Source of the DNA: Saccoglossus kowalevskii
Taxonomy: Eukaryota; Hemichordata; Enteropneusta; Harrimaniidae
Assembly (NCBI RefSeq): GCF_000003605.2
Contig: NW_003151753.1
Coordinates: 598,588-636,820, forward strand
Direction of reading: 5' to 3'
DNA: 38,233 bases
A program made the translations under genes and the position numbers. Positions 12,701-24,700 of this stretch are shown here, piece after piece; position 1 is the stretch's first letter, and every line of letters starts with the position of its first letter. The notes beneath the pieces are model-generated. The model had not been told where the DNA came from. It searched no databases and was given only the letters and a program-made list of their open reading frames with translations.

Positions 12701-15700
12701 TATTAATTTGATTTTTTCATTTTTTTTTTTATTTGATTTTTGTCATGGTTTTTTCACATGTGACAGTTACATAAAAACAGGGAAATATGTTGAATTAAGT
12801 GAAAACTATGTAGATATGACATGTAAATATACGGTGTCCTTGAGTCGATTAAATAAAATATCAACTATTGTTATTAAGGATAATAGCAGTGTGACCTACG
12901 ACCTTTTTAAACATTTTAATACAAGATGTCTGATTACCATACCGACACTTACATGTACAACGAACACTACAATATCTACTTCTGAATATAAATGGGGGTT
13001 GAAATAGCAATGTTTGTGTTGAGTTCTAAATTAAATACTTGGTTTATTTGTATCGGTCTTTTGAGTATGAAAGGAATATATCTACAAATATGTAGTTAAA
13101 TTATGGATTTGATAGAATACTTTATCACATGACCACAGTGCATATCATTCACAGTAGTGATGTTTAGTGTGGCACCACATATTTCACACTGAACGTGTCG
13201 ATAGTATGGTTTTATCACTGCAAATTTCATATAGGATAACAACAATTACTCATGGTGCTATGACAATAACTCATATGACAACATGTCTAATTTTGATTCA
13301 TTAGCGTACATACTGTAGAATACTTTATTTTCGCTTGGAATTTATTTTCGCTATTTTCGCTGAGTGGATGATTCCGTGAAAATAAAATCCAGCAAATATA
13401 CTTTTTTTCCTATATTTCACATTAAATTCATCAAAAATCAGTGAAAATAAGTTCCATACAAAACGCCCAAAAAGCCTTTTCAGCGAAAATTAATTCCAGC
13501 GAAAATAAAGTATTCCACAGTAGTTCTATAAAATCGCAATTTCTCCGTCGTTTTGGCACTGATATCACTTGTTCGTAGAGCTGGTTGCTACCAGTTACGT
13601 CATAGGCTAGTATCGCCCACAAACCAAACGTGGGTGGATAATACAGCCCATGGCGTCATGAGTATTTATTCTTTTAGTAGCACATGTGCTTGTATAAATT
13701 ACATAACTGTGGTCAAAATAAATCATTTTAATAAATTATTAATATGTGCGTTGTGTGTTTCTACTAAAGCATAACATGCGTATATTTGAATTTAAAATTT
13801 ATTTATTTTTTATTCATCATCGTATTTTCATGCTGATACTGTAGTTGTTCTATTAGAAACACATCTTCATTTATGGTAGGTGTGTTCTAATTGGACTATT
13901 CTATTTATATGCAGGTAAGCTTTAGGTGTGTTCTAATTGGACTATTCTATTTATATGCAGGTAAAGAAAGCTTTCTTTGCATTGGTATACAATGGTGTGA
14001 GGGCAGCGCCGTTATGGGATACTAATAAACAAGACTTTGTAGGTGAGTTGATGACCTACTTTTTTCACAATATGATTATTGAGCTGTGTAAGGCGAATCC
14101 ATTATAAAGCCATTATGTCACAAAAGTGCACAAAACAAGGATACACACAGAAAGTGTTGCCTATTAATCAACAGTGATTGTTATCGCCTCTTAAGGACCT
14201 ATAAAATGATTTTTTGGGGGATTTGACCTCAGACTAGTAATACAACAGATACGCAACGCCTACTGTTTAAGGTGTTAATCGGCTTAATTTTATATGCTAT
14301 GTGTGCCACGCTCTGTAGCATTGGCATAGACACCGTCGAAGTTTACCAAACACTGGATAATTTGCACACTTCGCGCTTCTTCGTAAATTGCGTATTTCTT
14401 CGTAAAACGGATCTGGATATTTTTTAAAAAACGGGAGATGCGTTCTGGACATTTTGACCTTTGCAGCTGTGTAAGAATTTTAAGAATCGACCAAGAATCA
14501 GGGAGTTACAAGTAACTGAATGTGTTAGTGTTTACCTCAAATAGTTTTTGAATATATAATGAGCAACTTTGAAACGATATTTCTCGCTGTGCGGATTTTG
14601 CGGAAGTTTCCATATTTTTTCAAGAGAGCATATCGCTGNNNNNNNNNNNNNNNNNNNNNNNNNNNNNNNNNNNNNNNNNNNNNNNNNNNNNNNNNNNNNN
14701 NNNNNNNNNNNNNNNNNNNNNNNNNNNNNNNNNNNNNNNNNNNNNNNNNNNNNNNNNNNNNNNNNNNNNNNNNNNNNNNNNNNNNNNNNNNNNNNNNNNN
14801 NNNNNNNNNNNNNNNNNNNNNNNNNNNNNNNNNNNNNNNNNNNNNNNNNNNNNNNNNNNNNNNNNNNNNNNNNNNNNNNNNNNNNNNNNNNNNNNNNNNN
14901 NNNNNNNNNNNNNNNNNNNNNNNNNNNNNNNNNNNNNNNNNNNNNNNNNNNNNNNNNNNNNNNNNNNNNNNNNNNNNNNNNNNNNNNNNNNNNNNNNNNN
15001 NNNNNNNNNNNNNNNNNNNNNNNNNNNNNNNNNNNNNNNNNNNNNNNNNNNNNNNNNNNNNNNNNNNNNNNNNNCCACTCGTAATTATCATCCTCAGATT
15101 CGCCAAATTTTTCCGTAAATGCCATTTTCGAAGTTCACTGTCAACTACTGTCGTCTATGCCACTTCCTGTCTTTATGTCTCGCGATGCATCGTGATAGTT
15201 GATTGTAATATGAATAGATCTCACGTTATTTTGTGAAATATAATGAAAATGTTGTTGCTCAGCAACGTTTACTCGGTACGATAAGAACTGATAACCTAAA
15301 CAAACGTGGCACGCATTACTACAAAAGAAAACGCCGCGTTCCGAGTCTGTTACTAGTCTGAGATTTGACTGATCTGAAATATTGTGGTATTGTACTGTTA
15401 TTGTAGGTGCAACTCAAGTAAAAGCGCTACAAGCATTTTCGATACCAGTACTCTCAACACATTTTACAATCTCTCATTGTCATCAGAAAGTACTCTGCTT
15501 TCAGGTGATCCTTCCATTTGTCGTTGTCTTCCTCACGAATCCATTAGGTCAATTTTAAGAGGATGACAATAATCACACGCAGACAGTAAAGCTTCCATGT
15601 GTTGTATATGGCTGCAGGGTAAAATAATTATTTATTTAGTATGCAGCGTGAGAGTCACTTTAAGCTCCCATTCTGAGCATATAATGGAGCTATAACAACG

Positions 15701-18700
15701 GCGATCATAATGTCTCTAATCAACGTTCAGTCAATACGAGACGAGACGAAGCGAGAGATTCAGTAAACCTAAATATTTCACTGTTAGATCAAAAACCTGT
15801 ACATATTGTCAATTTTTGGCCATGAATATCATAGTACTGATCTGATGTCAAATTTATAATGATTATTTACTGAAGTGAAGAAGTTGGTCAAAAGCACTTA
15901 TGCTTAAAAGTCCAAATATTTTGAAATCCAAACTGTTCACATATCATTCACACAATGTTTTCGCTTAATTAATATGTGAAAAATACAACAACAAAATTAT
16001 GCGTTATTTTACACTTTATTGTTGTGGAATAAATAAAACTTATCGTTAAAATTTATTATCAGCCATGAACAAAATAATCTCATTTATTACTTAAAATTGT
16101 AATCACGGCTCCCCTCATCAATTATGAAATGTTCTGTGAACAATTTAGCCTTAAAGCATGTGTCAGTACGCTTTTTAGATTATTGGTAGTGCATGCAATT
16201 AGACTGCAAAAAAACACACTAAACAATCCAGCTGAAGTTTTTTCTTTTGCCTCACAGTATAAATAAATTGATTGAACTATAATTTATTTCTGTCAGTAAT
16301 GTTACAATTACTTGTAATATTTCTATAATAGCACTAAAATGAATTAATTCTTGTTATCGGAATATATTTTTTTGTTCGTGCATCACATATGTTTGAATTG
16401 AGTGTAAATAAACAACACATTTGACACAAGTGCGTACATGTTGCTATGCACAACATGGACCCTATACGACCACCACCATTTAACTCACATTCAATGACCG
16501 AACAATTAAAAATAAAGAATTTTTAAAAAGTGCACAATCAGTGATTGGTCAGAGTGAACAGTAACAATTAAGATGCAACATAACTTTCAGTATGCTTCTA
16601 ATAAATGAATGTCTGATTGAATGCAACTTTGTATACAAGTTAATAAATGGAAACTAAATCGATAAAATAATCGAAAATAATAAGTTACATACTTAAAATA
16701 AATTACATAAATTTCTGTGAAAACATCAAATTTGGTTAAAATTGTTGAATAAAATCAATTTAAAAACTTGATGTGAATTATCTGCAATCTGTTTTCATGT
16801 ACATACCGTGCTGTACACCTCCCATGACAGGAACACTCTATTGATCTATGGTTATATATTTTCAGTTTTTCCATTCAAGATTTCATCAGAAGTGCTATTA
16901 AAAACTAAATGTCAGTATAAATATGTGTAGTGAAAATCATATACATTTAATTTATTAAATTTTTTTAATTGAAAAAATGAAAACCAAACATCACTAGGTT
17001 AGATTCAGTGCAGCTATTATACAAATATGTTATAAAGTATTTATTATTTTCTCAATAAATGATATCAAAATTAAAAAAAAAAACGTCTCCAGCATTAAAT
17101 CTTTTTTCCTATAAGTTTGGTGGTGTTTTAATCTATAATTTATGTCATCCCAATATTTGATAGCATCGGGTTGCCATTCAAGTGTCATGATCGCTAAATG
17201 TATACCACAGGTAAAAAAAAAAAAAAAAAAACTATGAGAATAAGGAAGCACAATATTTTGTTAACATCTTGGTAGAAATATGTTTTCTTTAAATAACAAC
17301 TTACTGGAGTATGTATGTTCCATACAGCATGTAAGCTTTTCTAAAGCAGAGATGATTATTCGTCAGGAAGAGTAATTAAGAGAAAGGAAAATTGCTTGCA
17401 GTTCTTTAGGCCTACATGTACCCATGGGAAAAGTTAAATGATCAAAAATAAATATTGCTTGGAGGGTGTATAATGTCTTAAAATTTGAGGAGGGTCATGT
17501 TTATTTCATGTCAAGATTGCTGCCATACATGTTTCTATGATGATATGATTCAAGGAACAATGGGAAGACATTCTTAGAGCTTAATAATTTTCCTTCTGTA
17601 CAGTATCAATAACAGAGTTGATTTGTTAAATTTAATTAGAACTGCACTGCAACCTCATAGAAACTCATAATCAAATATTATAGTCAAACGTGTAAATGTC
17701 GTTGTAAATTAATGGTCTATTTTTATTACATTTTAGTAGCTTTCTATTCCATCCAATAACAATCCACAAATTATTTACTCTCTATATATGAATTGCAGTC
17801 AATAAAAAAAAAAACTATGCTATGCTATCAACTGGTAGTATTTCAATATAAAATACAGTCAATTTGCAATTAAAAATATTAAAAAAATCATAAAAAGATT
17901 ATAAATAAGACAGAACTGGCTTAATTGCGACCACATTTAACTCAGAAATTATACAGCTATCCGGTAATTTATGCATTAGGACTGTCACAAAATACTGCAG
18001 TCTGGTCATGTATACTCAGAAATATTGATTTTCTTCTCTTGATGTCAAAAAGACTGTCAGATACAGTACATAGTTTCCATGGAAACCCATATATCTTTTT
18101 TCATTTGATTGCTGTCTGATTCAATATAATATAATATCAAGGACTTAGATTGTTAGATTCATGTAAGGCCAAATAAATAGAAAAAATAGTGTGTTTCCGG
18201 CAACCCAGCCTCTCCTAGATTTTGCTTGCACCTGTATCTTTTCTTGGCGAAATTGGCCACTGAAGGCTGCTCACCTCTGGTTTTAGCTACGTTCTTCGCA
18301 CAAAAATGTTGGTCCAACTTGTATATCGTGTAGGTACATATTATGGGCAAACATGTTCAGAAGTATGTTGTTAGCAACAATTGCAAGATTAATTGGAATA
18401 AAAACAAATATTTTTAAATAAAAGGCTATCCTTATATTTGTTTTCAATGCGAGAAATGCATTTCAGTTTATTTGTTCATGGTATTGAGTCCCACCTGGGA
18501 GAAATGTGGATGTTAAAAAACTCAACTATTGTTATGGGGTCTGTATAAATAGCATTATATGTGAACTTTCAGGTTCTCATTTGTGATTTTAAATTACAAC
18601 AAACATATATAAAACATGTGCAATAGAATATTTTAAATCAATGTACATGTATCTACATAGGGCTCATCTCTTTAAAACCTTGCAATATGAGGGAACATGA

Positions 18701-21700
18701 GGTAATTTCAAAATTATTCACTATTATGACCTTGTTAATTTTTTAATATGAAACTGGAAAATTTATTTTTCTGTTCGCTATCAAAGTGGTATTTGTATAC
18801 TATACGTGTGGGCTGAATTAAGGACCAGAACAAAATGTATTTATGTTTCTGGTCATGTTCAACTTCACAAAAACATTTGATAGGTAGGAGTGCAGTTGTA
18901 GAAAGCTATTAGGAAATGGATGCCCTCAATTGACCCCAGACTACAAGTATATGTAGTTATTTGCCGACCATATACTGAGATAATTAAGACTTGAGGGAGT
19001 CATGCTGTACTTTGTTTTTCACTTAAACTAGTTTGATTTCACTATTGATTTACATACTTGACTTAACTTAATTTTATCAAGTCTCATTTTGCAACATACA
19101 TGTATACATGTACCTTGTCCTTTAATTATTTAAACCCAATTAATTTTCTGCATACCTGTGGCTGTTTTCACAAAGTGCCTGCAGGGGGCTAGTCCAATCT
19201 AATATGGTTTGAGTTGCTGAGTTGTATATTTCTTGCATGTTGACTTGGTCATTAAATGGTTTTCAACACACATAGCTGTTCTCTACTATTTATGACTGTA
19301 TCCTAATAATGCATACAAGATAATAACAATATGACAGAAAAAGAAACAAGTCATTTTGTTTTGTTTTTTTTAGCATAATTTGTTTTTCTTTCTTTGTAGG
19401 AATGCTAACAATTACAGATTTTATCCATATACTTCAATATTATTACAAGTCGCCATTAGTAAGTACACATTTTTATTTTGGTTTTCCAAGAACTTTATTT
19501 TTGAAACTGCTGTGTTTGATATTGTCCTAGATGCACAACATGCATACATATATACCATACTTCCCCGATCATAAGCCCAGGGGCCTGAACATGTAAAATT
19601 GGAAAAAATTTGGGGGTGGGCTTATACTTAAGGACCACCTTAGAAATAATACTGTTTTGGGAGGTTCACATGAAAAATTATCCAAATTATATTTTTCGTT
19701 CACAGCACAGATCTCGGAGAAGTCTTTTTGAGGAAAAAATAATCATAAAAATACACACATTTTATAACATTACGGTTTACATACTGTCAGAATTTATGGT
19801 GCAAAAATAGGGTCAGTGGGAAAACAGTCAAAGGCAAGATATTTATCATTATCTTTGTTGTGGAATGTTTTAGATCGTATGCAAACTCGATACAAAGCAA
19901 TTTCCAACATGGTGTTTTTCATCATAATTTGATCTGAACAACTTCCTTTGACCTAAAAGGTCACATCTTTCATTAACCAATCAAAATGATGTGTCGTACA
20001 GATGAAGGTGAATTACCGCAATGTTAAAATGCGATCTGTTAACACTGATTTCGTCAAAAAAAAACGGTGATTTTTTTTTACCTAAAAGCTGTTGATTCAC
20101 AATTTTCGAAAGGTAAACTGAAGGTTGAAGAAGTTTTTAAACCTTTCATGGTCGCCAACAAGTCATTTTGAAGAATAGTTTGCTCATTTTCACCTCATTT
20201 ACGATAGTCTCGATGGACACGATTATTCGGAAAAGTAAAACTATGTTCAATGACCAGGTTCCACGACTTGACGATCACATTTTTGGCGTATCGAAAACTA
20301 CTACCGGGTATATAAAAGAAAGACTGATTACTTTAGTATTGCAACATCGGGGTTCATCCTGAGTAAATAACATAATAGAAGGTGCAAACTATGTTCTATA
20401 CGTTTGCCGCCATGCACTCTTAATTAATGCGAGTTTTCTCATAAAAGCAGGAACCAAACTACCGTACCAATCATTATGCAATGAAATACACTTTTTACAT
20501 GCATATTTTTATAAATGTCGTCAACAGCCAGTAAAAACACCCTGGGTCTATACTCGGGGATGCCCTCAACTCGTTAAATGTCTAAAACAGAGGGTGGGCT
20601 GATACTCGGGGAGGGGCTTATGCTCTGGGAAGTACAGAATATGTGAGGCATACAAGGAAGCCTAGTGTGGTGTTCAATGCATAGCCTAATTTTTAGACCT
20701 GACTGAAATGCGACATAATACTCCTTTAATTCTGCGAGAGACAAATGTCAATGTGACAAAAGTTTTTTATTTCATACAATGTGAAATTATTTCCCATAAT
20801 GCATTGCATGTATGTTCGATGACGTGCTCAGTAGTGCAGTAGTTCGGCTCAAACTGTCTTTATAGTTACAAAATTTATACCACTTATAGTAAATTATTTT
20901 CAACACATACATATTATAGATCATACTAGATAAATCATATGAGGAAAGTTAATTTGAATGTTTCCCTTCACAGTTCGATTTACAAACTAATGTTATTGTT
21001 TTATTGTTATTTTAGGTTAAAATGGATGAATTGGAAGAACATAAAATCGAGACATGGAGAGGTCAGTTTTATAATATACATATATACAGTTATAAAGGTA
21101 GTTTGCTAACATTAAAACATGAAATTTATCACAGTAAATCATTAATTAAAAACATTTTTGTTTGATGATTCATATTCATGCATGTCATTCAAATTTAACA
21201 TTTCTGTAGAGAAAGACAGATGCGTTTCATGAGAACATGCAAAATAATAAAAAAACAGCCATTTTGGAACATTTTCCTAGGATTCCATGTAAACAAATCA
21301 TTATATTAGAATGGTACAATGCAACAGAGGGGATGAGGCTTCTATTAGAACATCTACACATATAAAAAAAATGATGAATTTTTGGTTCTCAGTTCTCTTT
21401 AAAAAGCATGGGTTCGGCTTTTATTAGGGATATGGTTTCAAATCAAGATTTTATTATAATATTCAAAATTCTCCCATTTTTCCTGACAGTCATATTTATA
21501 TTGGTCACCAAACAGAATTTTGAGATAACATGTAATGTTTCTGCTATAGAAACCTATTGTAAACTATTCAGAAAACATATCTTTGATCCTTTTGTGGAAA
21601 ACTTAATTCGGTGACCATACATTTTTATTTCAGATTTTTGAACATTACAGTAACCTAACCCTCTCGCTTGATTTCACGAATTTTTTTAATGGTAGCAAAC

Positions 21701-24700
21701 TACTTTAATATTATAATTTAATATTTTTTTGATTTCTATTTGAATTCTATTCTTTGTGTGGCCTTTCACAAGAGAACAGTTGAGTAGCGGGTGGAATACT
21801 GAAATACTATGCTATACAATCTTGGACAATAGTGGGTTATTCTCATTTACTTATGTGGATCAGTGGGTGTTTGAATACCAGCTATTGTTACCTTGCCCCA
21901 AATAAACCAGAATCATTATTTCCACATACATTGCAAATTTTGTTCTTTTCGCTAGTAGCAGGAATATAGTATTAGTATTCAGGTATCATCTGCTATACAA
22001 AGGAAGCGCTTTTTATATATAAATGTATTCAAGCATGTACATCTAGAAGGAACATAATTTTCCAAAGAGTTTTTCCTCTTGGGATATGTACGTGTGAAGC
22101 AGTTTTTATGTTACCACAATCCATTGTATATTTGACATAAATGTGGTTCCCGAGTGAGTTTACAGATTACTCTCCTGTGTCATCAGAAAGTGTGGAGGAG
22201 TGATTGGTGTGTCACGTTTTAAGAAGTAAAAGCATTATCCTGTTTTAGCACTATAGCGTTATTGAAGTACCTACATGATCAAATCATGTGTCACATTTCA
22301 AATTATCATCCCTGCCCTCTCTGCTACCATCCATCCCTGCCCTCTCTGCTACCATCCACCCCAGCCCACTATGCTATCGTCCATCCCACCCCTCTCTGCT
22401 TCCATCCATCCCAGCCCTCCCTGCTTCCATCCATCCCAGCCCTCCCTGCTTCCATCCATCTCAGCACTCTCTGCTTCCATTCATCCCAGTTCTCTCTGCT
22501 TCCATTCATCCCAGCCCTCTCTGCTACCATCCATCCCTGCCCTCCCTGCTACCATCCATCCCAGCCCTCTATGCTATCGTCCATCCCACCCCTCTCTGCT
22601 ACCATCCACCCCAGCCCTCTATGCTATCGTCCATCCTAGCCCTTCCTGCTTCCATCCATCCCAGCCCTCCCTGCTTCCATCCATCTCAGCACTCTCTGCT
22701 TCCATTCATCCCAGTCCTCTCAGCTTCCATTCATCCCAGCCCTCTCTGCTACCATCCATCCCTGCCCTCTCTGCTACCATCCATCCCAGCCCTCTATGCT
22801 ATCGTCCATCCCACCCCTCTCTGCTATCATCCATCCCAGCCCTCTATGCTATCGTCCATCCCACCCCTCTCTGCTACCATCCATCCCTGCCCTCTATGCT
22901 ATCGTCCATCCCACCCCTCTCAGCTGCCATCCCATCATTATAGAAACCAAATTCGCTGCAATTCTCTGTAAGTTATATTAACTGACGCATGAATGCACAT
23001 GTTCTCCAAACCTCATTTAAACTGAAAATGTAATCTAAATTCTATTGAATTCATTTTTTGACTAGAATGTTTCTATATGCTAACTTGCCCCCTATTAAAT
23101 TGTATCTAAGTTATACTGCTATTTGGTTGATGCCAATGAATCAAGATTTACTCAGTATAGGGTAGCGGTATAATCAAATACGATATTCCAAACCATTACC
23201 TTAATTTGAATATTTATAACATAACATCATATTATTCCAGAGCAATTTACTATCATTGTCCTTAGCCATGTTTGGAACTATATTTATTCATTATATACAA
23301 TTTGCTATAAAAAAAGTAATCACATTGCTTGCTGAAAGCCTTCATAGTCTAAAAGAGAGGGGGGGAGGCGATGTGTTAATAATTTGGTGATTTTACTAAC
23401 AGCCATTATACATATATTGTATAAATTGTCTGGTATTTTTTTTTTTTTTTTTTTTTTTTTAGAAATAAATGGTTTTTATAAACTTGCAAATATACCACAC
23501 CTTATTGTACCTCCATCTAACACACATTAATCAATCAAATAACCATTTGAAGTTTGCTTCTGTGCTGACAGATTGATGCTATAAAAATGTAACATGTGAA
23601 AGAGACATATGGTAAACAGTGGGAGAGATGCATTTTTACAGAACATCACAGCAGTGAAGATTTTACTTGTTTTTTTAAGACAGGGAGTCACAGTGTTTTT
23701 TGTTGGGGTCCTTAAGACAGAAAGTCCAGTAATTTTTGCATATTTTGTCTTCTCAAACACTCTCATATTATGAAATCATAATGATGCACTGAAAACATGA
23801 TTGCATGTGTTTCTAAAATGCCTACATCAACACTGTTTTTACTGCAACTATATCTACTGTATTCATCAGTGATATTTATCACCACACATTTCACAATGTT
23901 CTCTTTCCTTCTAGATGTACTACACACCAAACAGAAACCATTGATAACGATAGGTCCCGATGAATCGTACGTAAGATAAGGTTTATTATATCATGAAAAC
24001 AGATACCAATAGTACATAGTATATGGAAGGTGTTATATTTCATTCACATTCATCAGTGTCATAAAGGATTAATATATATATTGAGGAACAGGTGATTACT
24101 TTTGCAGGGGTGGAAGTGTCATTGAGGGAGGGGGACAATTTTTTATTTTCTGGCAGCGAGTCCAGTATACAATTATGTTCAATATGTATATGGGTTATGA
24201 ATCTCTGCTGCCGTTACCATACCAACTAGAGACAATCAATCTTGTTTCAATTTAAAAGAAGATGAATTCACTTATTAGTCACTTATACATATATTTTGAA
24301 TCAGATTGTGTCTACTTTATTAAAATGTTCGTGCTCTGTCAATATTGACATTATGGTCAACATCAGAGATGATACGTATGGTTGGTTTAAATGTGAGGCA
24401 GCATATGGGATATGTAGATATAGCAGATACATGACCAAAATTGACAAACGAAAACCAATTTAATAAATTTAAGGTGACAAGGTTTGAATAGATTTACTGA
24501 TGATGGTACTTTTAACTGATGGCTGTTACAAGACGTCCATTCTGGTAGCCAGACCTGAGCTGTGAACCTTTAATTGATAATAACTTTTTCGAGACACCCA
24601 TTATAATAACAGTGCTTGAGCCGTGAACCTGATAGTAACTGTTTCAAAATGTCCATTCTGGAAAACTATTCCCAAATTTCTATTCTCTTTATTTTCCAGT

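Noticed and set aside
13915-13960. True recursive splicing through the duplicated acceptor
   Set aside because: The second step would have to remove a 46-nt intron, which is at or below the usual size limit. Competing acceptors are the simpler reading.
14532-15236. Open frames of 150-225 codons on both strands around the gap
   Set aside because: Nearly all their length is unresolved bases; only the short minus-strand start at 15125 is kept as a weak candidate.
22262-22971. Overlapping 125-, 222- and 227-codon open frames on the + strand
   Set aside because: All lie on the 25-bp minisatellite. They exist because the unit lacks stops and its length cycles the frames, and no single frame shows independent conservation.
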